A stretch of DNA of 64,000 bases, taken from contig CAZBFP010000006.1 of the NCBI GenBank assembly GCA_964491265.1, positions 1-64,000 on the forward strand, read 5' to 3'. The notes below the pieces were generated by a model, which had not been told where the DNA came from, did no database searches, and saw only the letters and a program-made list of their open reading frames with translations. A program made the translations under genes and the position numbers. Positions 8,083-16,940 of the stretch are shown here, piece after piece (within the stretch, counting starts at the first letter, position 1; every line of letters starts with the position of its first letter). This stretch comes from JBBAGC01 sp964491265. GTDB lineage: Bacteria > Spirochaetota > UBA4802 > UBA5550.

Positions 8083-8394
8083 TTTTAGATTATAATACTT
8101 GTTGAGCATAACCACCCGCTCCCTTCGGCTACGCTCAGGGAGCGGGTAAAAAAGTAATCAATAAGTATCGATACCCGCACGCTCGTTGAGCGAAGCCGAA
8201 ACGAGCGTGTAAAAAAGTAATCAATAAGTATCGATACCCGCACGCTCGTTGAGCGAAGCCGAAACGAGCGCGTAAAAAGGTAATCAATAAGTATCGATAC
8301 CCGCACGCTCCCTTGGGCTACGCTCAACGAGCGTGTAGTTCTCTATTCCCGCACGCTCCCTGAGCGCAGCCGAAGGGAGCACTATAATCTAAAA
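8083..8394. repeat. Family A array 5 with outer inverted repeats
   Basis: Cores start at 8117, 8180, 8243, 8307 and 8355. The first is the inverted gctccct/agggagc type, the next two are gctcgtt/aacgagc, and the fourth is a hybrid with left arm gctccct and right arm aacgagc that can no longer pair fully. The last is a gctccct/agggagc core at 8355-8380. Linkers carry aatcaataagtatcgata. The array is framed by an additional inverted pair, ttttagattata at 8083-8094 and tataatctaaaa at 8383-8394. It ends 12 bp before the alpha/beta hydrolase start and overlaps its upstream region. Confidence 0.87.
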
Positions 8395-8406
8395 AAAGGA
8401 ACCGCC

Positions 8407-9348
8407 ATGATTTTCACAGCAGCAGCATTATTGATAATTACAATAACTATAATATTCACACTCTCCTTTTATCTATGCAGAAAGGTAATAAAACCGGTAG
8501 TAACTGACTATGATGAAACATTTAAACTGGAACTGGAATTAAACAGATTCACCATTGACTACTATAACTCCCTGCCGAAAGAGGAAATATTTATCGAATC
8601 TCCAAATGGCTATAAAATACACAGCATATGGGTTCCTCTTGCCGGTTCAAAAAAAACAGTAATACTGCTGCACGGTTTCACTTACACCCTATTCGGATCT
8701 GTCAAGTATGTTGAATTTTTCAGAAAAAGGGGATTCAATCTGCTCATGCCCGACAGCCGCTACCATGGTAAAAGCGGCGGCAGCCATATAACTTTCGGAT
8801 ATTATGAAAAATACGATGTAAAAAAATGGGTTGATCTGGTTATAGAAAAAACCGGCACACCTGAATGCATAGGTATACATGCTGAATCGATGGGAGCTTC
8901 AATTGCAATACAGCATGCTTCAATAGACAAGAGAGTCTCCTTTTACATAACAGACAGCATATTTTCAGATATGGAAGATGCCCTGGCATATCGACTCAAA
9001 TCAGATTACCATCTCCCCCCCTTCCCATTTATACCGGCTGCCTCAATAATAAGCAGACTCCATGGAGCCATGTACTTCAAAGACATCTCCCCTGAAAAAA
9101 TTATGCCCTCTTTAAATGTGCCGGTTCTTTTTATACATGGCAGTTCCGACACCTATGTTCCGCCAAACATGTCGCAGCGGCTCTATGACATAAAAAAGAA
9201 TAATAAAAAAATATGGATCGCTCCGGATGCAGAACACACCATGTCATACATTGAGCATAAAGAAGAATATGAAAAACAGATGGATGAATTTTTAACTTTT
9301 TACAGTGATTGTTTTAACAGCAAATCCCATTACAACTGTGCCGACTAA
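8407..9348 (+). CDS. Membrane-anchored alpha/beta hydrolase
   Basis: 313 residues with an N-terminal membrane anchor (about 3-22) and an alpha/beta-hydrolase fold: oxyanion motif LLHGF (87-91), nucleophile Ser161 in HAESMGAS, acid Asp248 in HGSSDTYVP and base His277 in DAEHTMSY. It resembles the BAAT/YqkD-type serine hydrolases with an uncleaved anchor. The substrate is unknown. An aaagga ribosome binding site precedes the ATG. Array 5 occupies the space where its promoter would be expected. The 3' end overlaps the convergent DUF454 gene by 57 bp. Confidence 0.85.
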   Translation: MIFTAAALLIITITIIFTLSFYLCRKVIKPVVTDYDETFKLELELNRFTIDYYNSLPKEEIFIESPNGYKIHSIWVPLAGSKKTVILLHGFTYTLFGSVKYVEFFRKRGFNLLMPDSRYHGKSGGSHITFGYYEKYDVKKWVDLVIEKTGTPECIGIHAESMGASIAIQHASIDKRVSFYITDSIFSDMEDALAYRLKSDYHLPPFPFIPAASIISRLHGAMYFKDISPEKIMPSLNVPVLFIHGSSDTYVPPNMSQRLYDIKKNNKKIWIAPDAEHTMSYIEHKEEYEKQMDEFLTFYSDCFNSKSHYNCAD

Positions 9349-9660
9349 ACCCATGATAAGAAGAAAAATTTTCATATGAAGAGACTCGAAAGTTAAGGCG
9401 GAGATTGATATCATAATCCACATGAGTGAGATGGAGATAATTTTCATTTTAAGGCTCATCCCTCTCTCTTCAGCAAACTGCTTAATAAATTTCCCGAATA
9501 TTCTGCTGGATATAAGCCAGTTGTACCATCTCTCTGAACTCTTTGCAAATAAAGATGCGGAAAGAAGCACAAAAGGGGCTGTGGGGAGCCCGCGCACAAC
9601 AATACCCGCACATCCCACACCAAGAGAAAGAAACCCCAATACTATATATAATCTTTTCAT
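9292..9660 (-). CDS. DUF454 (YbaN-like) inner membrane protein
   Basis: 122 residues with three to four hydrophobic segments and the family's N-terminal pattern: GFLSLGVGCAGIVVRGLPTA followed by PFVLLSASLFAKSSERWYNWL. This is the length and layout of DUF454/YbaN proteins, whose function is not established. It runs convergently into the alpha/beta hydrolase gene, overlapping 57 bp. Confidence 0.85.
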   Translation of the reverse strand: MKRLYIVLGFLSLGVGCAGIVVRGLPTAPFVLLSASLFAKSSERWYNWLISSRIFGKFIKQFAEERGMSLKMKIISISLMWIMISISALTFESLHMKIFLLIMGLVGTVVMGFAVKTITVKS

Positions 9661-9794
9661 TTAAATATTTCCACTGCTAAAATTTATCCTCAATAATACG
9701 AACACTGCAGACTCACATACAATTGACAATACTTTTTTTATAATTCACTCATTCCGGATTTTCTGGAGAGAAATTCAATCAATTTCAAACAAAA

Positions 9795-9852
9795 CCCTCT
9801 CCCGACTTGATGGGAGAGGGTGCGCAAGCGATAGCGATGCGCGGGTGAGGGC
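9795..9852. repeat. CCCTCTCCC-type dispersed repeat, copy 1
   Basis: ccctctccc and gggagaggg form a 9-bp stem (9795-9820), followed by a second GC-rich part, tgcgcaagcgatagcgatgc, and gggtgagggc. Related copies occur at 15822-15882 and 34850-34895. The copies show the layout of a REP-like intergenic palindrome; no coding potential is seen. The rest of 9661-9877 is AT-rich without a gene. Confidence 0.7.
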
Positions 9853-9877
9853 ACTCATTCCGACAGATGTGACAGGA

Positions 9878-12106
9878 CTAAAAATCCGCAGAAGGAATGT
9901 ATATATCAAACCTGGTGCCGTTACGTCCGGAACTGACTTCAATAAAACCTTCATGTTCAGTAATAATTGTATTCACAATAGCCAGGCCCAGTCCGCTCCC
10001 CGACTCTTTTGTGCTTACAAAAGGATCAAAAACCGAACCTAAAATATCCTGGCTTATCCCCGGACCATTATCGCTGATAACAACATGCCACTCACCCTGG
10101 AGATCCCCCTTCGGCAGATCCCGGCCCCCCTTTTCAAGAAGAATCTCAATAAGTCCTTTACACTCAACCTGTGAGGAACTGATAGCCTCAGCTGCATTTA
10201 CAATAAGATTAAGGAATACCTGCTCCAGCTGAGACCTGTCTGCCATAGCAAGAGCTTCACCCTCCGGGAGTTTCAAATTAACTTCAATATCTGCAAGCAT
10301 ATGACCGGAAAGTTCAACCGCATCCCTTATGAGTGCGGAAATATCGGTCTGCTCAAAAACTGCTAAATCCCTGTTTGAAAAAGAGAGAAGCTTTTTCACA
10401 AGACCCGATGCCTTAAGCCCCGATTTCTTAATCATATCAAGGCCTTCTGAAATTTCTCCGGGATTTACGCCATTACTGTTATCAAGAGAATAATTCATAA
10501 AAGAAGCGGTACTCACAATACCTGAAATAATATTATTAAAATCGTGAGCAAGCCCCCCTGCCATTGTTCCAAGCATCTCCGCTTTACGGGCCCTTTTCAG
10601 CTGAGCCTCTTTTTTCTCAATCTCAGTAATATCATCAATCCTTATAATAATACCCGATACCTCACTCTCTCTAAAGGGGAGAATAACCAGGTTTACAACT
10701 CTCGGTTTATCAACAGTTACACTCTCACCGGAAAAAGCTGCTAAATTCCGGCTCACACGCACATCCTGGCAGGCCTGTTTAAATCTTCCAATAAAGGGGA
10801 TCAGTTCCCACAGAATATTCCCCCTGGCTTTCTCCGTGGAAATGCCTGTAAAATTTACAGCTCCCCTGTTCCAGTGAAGAATCCTGTCATCATTATCAAG
10901 TGTAATCAAGGCTGAAGGCATTGATTCAATAATACTGTTCATATAAAGGGTCACTTCATGGAGCTGTTCATTGGTTCTACCCAGATCATCAGTTCTCTTT
11001 GTAATAGTAGCAGCCATGTCATTTATTGCTGAAGCAATATTATTTAATTCATCCTTTCCGCTGTCATCAATTGGAGTTGTAAAGGTACCATTTTTAATCC
11101 GTCTCACCCCATCAAGAATATTGTTAATCCTTTCGACAAACAGTACGTTTAATCTTCTGGAGGATAGAAAAAACATTATTACAGTAATCAGAATAATTGA
11201 AATCAGCGAAAGCCTGAAAACAGAAAACGAATAAGTCCTGAGTGAACTGATATCGTAAACAAGCTCAATATAAATACGTGAGGAGCTGTTGAAAAAAAAT
11301 TCATTAAAACTGAGCCGTTTATAAACCCTGAGAATATCCCCCTCCTCAACAACAGATTCTCCTCTATTGATAATTTCACTTATCAGCTCTTTGGGGCCAT
11401 AAAAAATTTTCCCCTCATTAATTAAGGAACGCCCCTTCCCCCCTGCGAATGAGTATAGATCTACTGAGTGAAGGTAGTTTCCATAAAAACTCTTAAACAT
11501 ATCACGGAAAAGAAATTCATAAAGCTCGAAGTTATATCTATTCTTAATATATGCCGATGCATCAATGGAAATTTCATAGATTATACTGCTCCCCGGCGGG
11601 GAGTAATACATGTAGTGGTTAATTTTACCTTCATTGATTGATACATTGACCCCCTGGGAAACAACCTCACCCTTTCCGTAAATTTCATCGATATATTTAG
11701 AAAATGAAGGGCTTACCCCTGTCAGATCCAGGCCCACATCACTCTGAAGAGAGGAATTAAAAATCGAGCCATCTTTATCAATAAAATAGACCTCCCCCAC
11801 ACCAATCTGAGTGGCGAACCTTTTAAGCTCAGGAACTGAAGCTCTATTAATGGATGCGGTACCGGGATATTTTTTATAAAGCTTAAAAAGTGCAGCTTCT
11901 CCAATTCCATTCATCTCTTTCTCAACTGAATGGAGAATACTCTGATAATGCTTAAGCTGACTCTCAATACGGGAAATTTTCTCTTCTTTGTTTTCCCTGA
12001 AAACATCCCTTACAAAGTTGCGCGAAAAGGATCCTATAACAAAAGATATGGTAATTGCAGTAACAAATATAGTAGAGAATATGAGCAGGAATAATCTTTT
12101 TTTCAT
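9878..12106 (-). CDS. Membrane sensor histidine kinase (extracytoplasmic sensor, HAMP, PAS)
   Basis: 742 residues: membrane segment 6-25, an extracytoplasmic sensor region of about 270 residues, a second membrane segment about 296-315, HAMP (about 320-375), PAS (about 390-500), a HisKA-type dimerisation helix with His521 in GGLAHDFNNI, and an HATPase domain with NLIVNAAEA, ISDNGPGIS and SGSGLGLAIV. There is no receiver domain, and no response regulator lies beside it. It would autophosphorylate on His521 in response to an unknown periplasmic signal, possibly with a cytoplasmic PAS ligand. The AHDFNN box places it with the kinases that often signal through orphan regulators. Confidence 0.9.
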   Translation of the reverse strand: MKKRLFLLIFSTIFVTAITISFVIGSFSRNFVRDVFRENKEEKISRIESQLKHYQSILHSVEKEMNGIGEAALFKLYKKYPGTASINRASVPELKRFATQIGVGEVYFIDKDGSIFNSSLQSDVGLDLTGVSPSFSKYIDEIYGKGEVVSQGVNVSINEGKINHYMYYSPPGSSIIYEISIDASAYIKNRYNFELYEFLFRDMFKSFYGNYLHSVDLYSFAGGKGRSLINEGKIFYGPKELISEIINRGESVVEEGDILRVYKRLSFNEFFFNSSSRIYIELVYDISSLRTYSFSVFRLSLISIILITVIMFFLSSRRLNVLFVERINNILDGVRRIKNGTFTTPIDDSGKDELNNIASAINDMAATITKRTDDLGRTNEQLHEVTLYMNSIIESMPSALITLDNDDRILHWNRGAVNFTGISTEKARGNILWELIPFIGRFKQACQDVRVSRNLAAFSGESVTVDKPRVVNLVILPFRESEVSGIIIRIDDITEIEKKEAQLKRARKAEMLGTMAGGLAHDFNNIISGIVSTASFMNYSLDNSNGVNPGEISEGLDMIKKSGLKASGLVKKLLSFSNRDLAVFEQTDISALIRDAVELSGHMLADIEVNLKLPEGEALAMADRSQLEQVFLNLIVNAAEAISSSQVECKGLIEILLEKGGRDLPKGDLQGEWHVVISDNGPGISQDILGSVFDPFVSTKESGSGLGLAIVNTIITEHEGFIEVSSGRNGTRFDIYIPSADF

Positions 12107-12542
12107 ATAGATTTTAAACTCTTTCCGGAGTGATGGGGAGAAAAGAAAATCTCAACAAATCATTTTCCCCCTGTCCCCCAAAGGGGGCACGAATTATCTA
12201 TTAGAACTCTGATAATTTAATTTTTATCATTTCTATAATTATTTCAATATTATTTAATACATCTTCATCTTTAATTCGCAATGTGTCATATGCAATCTCA
12301 ACAACATTAGCAAGTATTTTAATACTCTGATTCATAAAATCACTCAAGTGCTCCTTTTACGTCCCCCCTTCAGGGGGCCAACACATCAGATACGGGCACT
12401 CTCAAAATTATTATTTGCGGAATCTCAATCGTCATTCTGCTGGATTTAAACTTATAACAATCCGTCTTCACAGTACACAGTTGCACATTTAAAATAGAGA
12501 GAAGTCAATAAATATTTAAGAAGGAAAGAATAAAAAATGAGA
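12107..12542. other. Intergenic stretch with two copies of a tcccccaaaggggg-type motif
   Basis: A C-run/G-run palindrome (tcccccaaagggggcac) lies at 12174-12190, and a degenerate partner (ccccccttcaggggggcc-like) at about 12362-12380. They flank a small open frame described separately. The remainder is AT-rich, with no RNA gene recognised. Confidence 0.5.
12201..12335 (-). CDS. Possible 44-residue small protein, unrecognised
   Basis: An ATG-initiated frame encodes a charged, amphipathic, helix-like peptide beginning MNQSIKILANVVEIAYDTLR and ending KIKLSEF. No family is recognised. The Shine-Dalgarno candidate aaaggag is 15 bases from the ATG but only 3 bases from an in-frame TTG at 12347, so neither start is well placed. 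It lies between two copies of a C/G palindrome and may be a relic or cargo of a small repeat element. Low confidence. Confidence 0.25.
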   Translation of the reverse strand: MNQSIKILANVVEIAYDTLRIKDEDVLNNIEIIIEMIKIKLSEF

Positions 12543-15356
12543 TCAATCAGGGGAATCTGCCTTTGCAATAATTACCCCCGCATTAATAAGCCTTATGCTG
12601 AACCTGATTCCGGAGTAACCGCTATACTCTTTAATGAGAGAATCCATTTCAACTCTCGCCTTCCTTATACTGTTTTTTGTTCTGGTGATAGCGCTCTTCA
12701 TGTCACGGCCATACCATTTCATCTGCCCCTCCTGAAGATCAAGCTTCTCTTCAAGCTCATTTATCTGTTTAGTATATGATTCCCGTATTTTCTCCAGTTC
12801 CGGGTCAATATTTATTTCCATATTTTCATTCAGATCAAAAACCCTTTCATTAACACGCTTCATCAGCATCTCTCTGGCTTCATCAAAAAAAACACCGCTA
12901 TTCTGAATAAGAGCATCTATCGACTCTCTCTGCATCGAATGCCCGTGAGCAGAAAACTCCTGGTCAGTAAAATTTTCACCAATCTCCCTCAAAAAATATT
13001 CAGGTACACTTCTGTCCGATGATACAATAAGGGGAAAAACCTCCCTGGTTTCCGAAAGCCCTGTAAAAGTAACAAGGTAATTAAAAAACATCCCTGAAAA
13101 AGGTTTTTCACTTTTAAGAAAAACAACCCCTGTCTCCCCGCCGAAATCACCTGAATAACAGTGATCAATAATTGCATCAACAGCAGGGTGACCAAATGCA
13201 AGAAAATCGAGGCGTTCATTCTCAAGTGCCTTTTCACTGTCAAAAGTTCCATACCTGGCATCAGCACTCCCCGGGGAAACCCTGTATAGGCCGGTTCTTT
13301 TGTTCTGCGGCCCTAAAAGATCATCAGCAAACCTGGACTGCTCAATAAACCTGCTCACAAAACCTTCGATTCTCCGGTTGGTAAAAACACGATCCTTTAA
13401 TGTGACCTTGTAATATTCATCATAATTAAAATCCATTCTGTCTGTAACAGTAAGTTCAGTAAGTTTTTCAAAACTCTGCCTGGCATTTTCGATACGCCTG
13501 GTCAGCTCTTCATCGACCTCTTTCTTCTTTTTCCGGCCTGTTGCCATCTCCATAAAAAGGGTATTAAGATTGATCTCATCCTCCACCTGCCCGAGCATAA
13601 TATCGGGAGTTCCTATAGACTCTTCAAAAAGTTTAAGCTTGGCGGTTAAAACCTCCAGCACCCTCTCTGCAACAGTTCCTCTGGTGGAGAAATTATATAC
13701 ATGCACATCATTAGGCTGTCCAAACCGGTGAATCCTCCCTATACGCTGTTCAATTTTCAGGGGAGACCAGGGGAGATCATAATTTACAAGGATATCGCAG
13801 AACTGCATATTGCGCCCCTCCCCCCCGGCTTCAGTTGCAATAAGGATCTCTTTCTCCTCTTTAAACTGGAGAATAGCCTCCTCCTTCTGATCCCGGTTCA
13901 TGGACCCGTTAAAGACAACAACGTCAAAGTCAGCAAGAATTGAATTGAGATAATCCTGGGTGGTTCGAAACTGGGTAAAAATCAGAAATTTTTTATGCCC
14001 CATCCGCTTTAAGTCCCGGATAAGCTTTATCAGCTTCTCCCCTTTTTTATTGACAGTAATCTCCGAGGCAATTTTGACAAGCCTGTCAATGGTGGTGATT
14101 TCAAATTTCAGCTCCTCAATAGTCTTCTTTACACAAAGTGCGTCAGCTTCGGAAAGTTCTTCATCATCAGCAAAAGAATCCCTGTCAAAAATTCCGTTGT
14201 TGAATTCAATAACAACCTGGTTATTCCTTTCTGCCCTGCCAAGAATTTCCCGCAGTTTGGCAAGTCTGTTTTTGAGCGCGCACAAAAGAGCATGTGACGA
14301 TGAATCGAGAAGTTTCTGAAAAACAGTCATTACAAATCCCACAGCCCTGTTTTCCGACTGAAGCGCCCTGTTGAATTCTTCTGCAACATATTTTGTAGTT
14401 TCATCATAAAGAAAACGTTCATCATCATAAAGATCAAATCTTATTGTACGTGCATGCCTTCCGGTAAACCCGCCGACATCACGCTTGGTACGCCTGATTA
14501 CAACCTGGTCAAGCTTACGTTTAAGTGATGAAAGATCAGCCCCCTCACTGCAGTACTCATTATAAAATGACTGATAAGGGCCCAGGAGATTTTTATCAAT
14601 AAGTCCTATGAGGAAGTAAAGCTCCTCCAGTTTCCCCCTGAATGGGGTAGCAGAGAGGAGAAGGAGTGATTTTGTCTTGTGAGCTATTATCTCCGCCATA
14701 TTATAGGCCAGTGTGGAGCTTGAAGAATCGCGCCTCAGCCTGTGAGCCTCGTCAAAAATTACCGCGTCCCATGAACATGAAAGAAGATCATTTTCAAAAT
14801 CCTTATTCTTTATAAAATCCATGGAGCAGATAAGTCTGTCATGAGCCTTCCAGGGGTTGGAGTCCCCGTTCCCCGGACTCTTCTTTAAAAGCTTCCTGTC
14901 CATAATCTGGAACTTTTCATTAAACTTGCTCTCCATTTCATTCTGCCACTGAAACAGCAGAGACGCGGGACATACAATAAGGATTCTTTTATAATTATAT
15001 CTGTAGATACACTCCTTAATAACAAGCCCGGCCTCAATGGTTTTACCAAGCCCCACCTCATCAGCAATGAGAAACCGCTGTTTAAAAGCATTCACTATAC
15101 GGTGAGTACTCTCCACCTGGTGAGCCAGAATTCTTGTCCTGGAATTGGAAAGGGAGAGGATTTTGTTATAAGCATAAGCCAGCTTAAGAATACATGCTTC
15201 GGTTTTAAGAAGAAATTTTTCACCGCAGTCAATATTATCAGAGCGAAGAAGCCCCCTTATCCTTTCCTCATTCCCAATTATTAGTTCACTTTCAACTGTT
15301 TCTGATTCAGAATGAAAGGAGAAAAGATCTTCAGCAATAAAAGTATCTGCCTTCAT
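12543..15356 (-). CDS. SNF2-family helicase of the RapA/HepA-like clade
   Basis: About 937 residues. Numbering from the TTG at 15362 used here: Walker A DEVGLGKTIEAG at 101-112, DEAH at 204-207, motif III LLLSATPFRG, and a helicase-C domain with LIFTQFRTTQDY, IATEAGGEGRNMQFC and EQRIGRIHRFGQ. DEVGLGKTIEAG and the QRIGRIHR-type end resemble RapA, an ATP-dependent translocase that recycles stalled RNA polymerase, but the C-terminal part (about 600-939) is different and ends in a coiled coil (about 845-915). No nuclease or methylase neighbour suggests a defence island. The ATG at 15356 is preferred over the in-frame TTG. Exact role unknown. Confidence 0.83.
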   Translation of the reverse strand: MKADTFIAEDLFSFHSESETVESELIIGNEERIRGLLRSDNIDCGEKFLLKTEACILKLAYAYNKILSLSNSRTRILAHQVESTHRIVNAFKQRFLIADEVGLGKTIEAGLVIKECIYRYNYKRILIVCPASLLFQWQNEMESKFNEKFQIMDRKLLKKSPGNGDSNPWKAHDRLICSMDFIKNKDFENDLLSCSWDAVIFDEAHRLRRDSSSSTLAYNMAEIIAHKTKSLLLLSATPFRGKLEELYFLIGLIDKNLLGPYQSFYNEYCSEGADLSSLKRKLDQVVIRRTKRDVGGFTGRHARTIRFDLYDDERFLYDETTKYVAEEFNRALQSENRAVGFVMTVFQKLLDSSSHALLCALKNRLAKLREILGRAERNNQVVIEFNNGIFDRDSFADDEELSEADALCVKKTIEELKFEITTIDRLVKIASEITVNKKGEKLIKLIRDLKRMGHKKFLIFTQFRTTQDYLNSILADFDVVVFNGSMNRDQKEEAILQFKEEKEILIATEAGGEGRNMQFCDILVNYDLPWSPLKIEQRIGRIHRFGQPNDVHVYNFSTRGTVAERVLEVLTAKLKLFEESIGTPDIMLGQVEDEINLNTLFMEMATGRKKKKEVDEELTRRIENARQSFEKLTELTVTDRMDFNYDEYYKVTLKDRVFTNRRIEGFVSRFIEQSRFADDLLGPQNKRTGLYRVSPGSADARYGTFDSEKALENERLDFLAFGHPAVDAIIDHCYSGDFGGETGVVFLKSEKPFSGMFFNYLVTFTGLSETREVFPLIVSSDRSVPEYFLREIGENFTDQEFSAHGHSMQRESIDALIQNSGVFFDEAREMLMKRVNERVFDLNENMEINIDPELEKIRESYTKQINELEEKLDLQEGQMKWYGRDMKSAITRTKNSIRKARVEMDSLIKEYSGYSGIRFSIRLINAGVIIAKADSPD

Positions 15357-15581
15357 TTTCAATTAACCGGCAATCCTGTAAAAAATAGATATACAAACAA
15401 AATAAACCTGAAATGATAAAATATATTCATTTAATAATCTGACTCTGCCATTTTTATTATAATAGGAATTGCATCATATACATAAACCTGGTGTTTAAAC
15501 AGGGGATATTCCGGAAGCGACATAATTATACAGAGCAGTATATTGCACAAGCAATTTTTTAAGGGAAAAACCAAAGATCAA

Positions 15582-15789
15582 TGGTAGCAGTTTAATTTTA
15601 GGGGGGAAGTTTGTCATTCCGGTTTTGCAGCTTCAGTTTTTGCAAATACCGGAATCTCATACCGTGATTATATGCAAATAATAGTCATTTCTTAATACAA
15701 AATATAATTTATGAGATTCCGGCATTCCGCTTTCGCTTCAGCCGGAATGACAGGGGATAGACATTACCCCTAAAATTAAACCACTACCA
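15582..15789. mobile_element. MITE-like element B1 with terminal inverted repeats and a 6-bp target duplication
   Basis: Ends tggtagcagtttaatttta and (as reverse complement) tggtagtggtttaatttta match at 17 of 19 bases. Inside lies an inverted gtcattccgg core with ttgcaaataccggaatctca and gccggaatgac. The element is flanked by gatcaa at 15576-15581 and 15790-15795, a target site duplication. It has no gene and is probably mobilised in trans. Confidence 0.8.
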
Positions 15790-15821
15790 GATCAATTATA
15801 TCAGGAAGGTTTTTATTTCAT

Positions 15822-15882
15822 CCTCTCCCGGCCAAAGGCGGGGAGAGGTCGCACGGGTGTCAACGAAGTGCGGGGGAGGGCA
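15822..15882. repeat. CCCTCTCCC-type dispersed repeat, copy 2
   Basis: cctctcccggcc and the opposing ggggagagg form the first stem, followed by tcgcacgggtg and gcgggggagggcac, matching the layout of the copy at 9795-9852. It lies at the 3' end of the bacterioferritin gene and might help terminate it. The other non-coding bases of 15363-15895 are AT-rich. Confidence 0.65.
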
Positions 15883-15895
15883 CTGTATATTAAGC

Positions 15896-16363
15896 CTAGG
15901 CAGTCTGTGTACTGAGAAAAATTCCAATACCCATCTGCTCAATCTGATCTTTTATCTCTTCGATTTTATCGATATGGGCATCTTCATCATTTAAAATCTC
16001 AACAAGCATATCACGAGTGGCGTTATCACCAACTTCAGCTGCAAGCTTAATCGCAGCATTATAGTCCTTAATAGCACCAGCTTCTGCGAGCCAGTCGTTA
16101 TTAACCTGCTTCGGAACATCAGCGCCGATATGAATATCCTTAAGCTTGCTTACAACAGGAGTTCCTTCGAGAAAAAGAATTCTCCCTATCAGCTTTTCAG
16201 CATGCTTCATCTCATCAATAGCCCTTTTCTCAAAATCCTTATGAAGCTTTTCATAACCCCAGTCAGCACACATTTCTGAATGAACCATGTACTGATTAAT
16301 CGCAGTAAGCTCATCCGCCAGCAGTTCATTCAATACAGCTATAAGTTTGTCATTACCCTTCAT
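15896..16363 (-). CDS. bfr: Bacterioferritin
   Basis: 155 residues, full length for bacterioferritin. All dinuclear iron ligands are visible: Glu18, Glu51, His54, Glu94, Glu127 and His130. Met52, the axial ligand of the inter-subunit heme, is present in DEMKHAEKLI. The protein forms a 24-mer shell that oxidises Fe(II) and stores it as ferric mineral, detoxifying iron and peroxide. An agggaga ribosome binding site precedes the ATG. It is monocistronic; no Fur box was established. An oxygen-stress role fits an anaerobe that also carries hemerythrin. Confidence 0.95.
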   Translation of the reverse strand: MKGNDKLIAVLNELLADELTAINQYMVHSEMCADWGYEKLHKDFEKRAIDEMKHAEKLIGRILFLEGTPVVSKLKDIHIGADVPKQVNNDWLAEAGAIKDYNAAIKLAAEVGDNATRDMLVEILNDEDAHIDKIEEIKDQIEQMGIGIFLSTQTA

Positions 16364-16495
16364 ATAATTAATTCTCCCTTTTAATATTAAATTCAGAAAT
16401 ATGCTTTTAAATTTTAATAATAATTATTCTTCCGGTAAATGTCAACTATAACCTTATCTTAACAAAATATATGTAAAATCAAACATTAATAGGAC

Positions 16496-16524
16496 TTGAC
16501 AATCCCGATATTATACACATAACT
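16496..16524 (+). promoter_or_regulatory. Candidate sigma-70-like promoter of the nucleotidyltransferase gene
   Basis: ttgaca at 16496-16501 and ataact at 16519-16524 are separated by 17 bases. Transcription would start about at the ATG (16531), which would make the mRNA leaderless; no Shine-Dalgarno sequence precedes that ATG. The -10 match is only moderate. Confidence 0.35.
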
Positions 16525-16530
16525 TATTCT

Positions 16531-16938
16531 ATGGAAAAGGGGAAAATAGATCAGCTTATTAAATATTGGCAGGAATCCTCTTTAATGGATTTCCAAACTG
16601 CTGAAGAGATTAAGAGAATGGATATCAGAAAAATTAAAGAAAACGCAGTAAATCTCCGGCATATTCTCAAACAGAACAACATACGGGCTGATCTGTTTAT
16701 ACTCTTCGGCTCTTATGCTTCAGGAGAGGCTGACGAAAACAGCGATATAGACATAGCAGTCATTTCAAGAGATTTTGGTCGAGACAGATTTAAAGAGGGG
16801 AGTATGCTCAACTACCATGCTTCCTCAGTAGACCATAGATTTGAGGCAATACCTGTAAGCCTTAAGGATTACCTTTCCGGCGAATCTATTTCTCCGATCC
16901 TGCATGAAATAACCACCAAAGGAATACCTCTACTTTAA
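16531..16938 (+). CDS. MNT-type nucleotidyltransferase with a HEPN-like N-terminal helix
   Basis: 135 residues. Residues about 50-80 hold a minimal nucleotidyltransferase core: LFILFGSYASGEADENSDID, with the GSxxxGxxxxxSDxD pattern and DIAV. The first 30 residues (IDQLIKYWQESSLMDFQTAE) look like the start of a HEPN domain, the usual partner of MNT proteins, so this may be a fusion remnant or a variant antitoxin. Such proteins AMPylate or bind HEPN toxins. No HepT gene follows. Met19 (16585) is an alternative start with a weak ribosome binding site. It converges on the adenylate cyclase gene with a 2-bp gap. Confidence 0.8.
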   Translation: MEKGKIDQLIKYWQESSLMDFQTAEEIKRMDIRKIKENAVNLRHILKQNNIRADLFILFGSYASGEADENSDIDIAVISRDFGRDRFKEGSMLNYHASSVDHRFEAIPVSLKDYLSGESISPILHEITTKGIPLL

Positions 16939-16940
16939 AA

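Noticed and set aside
8085..8327. Open frame across array 5 with similar peptide repeats
   Set aside because: Same artefact of the 63-bp repeat; not a protein.
1574..8394. CRISPR arrays
   Set aside because: Units are palindromic and the intervening linkers are themselves repeated, not unique spacers; no cas genes are present.
12543..15356. Part of a DISARM or restriction-associated defence island (SNF2 helicase)
   Set aside because: No methylase, nuclease or DrmABC neighbours; DEVGLGKTIEAG fits the RapA-like clade, found outside defence loci.
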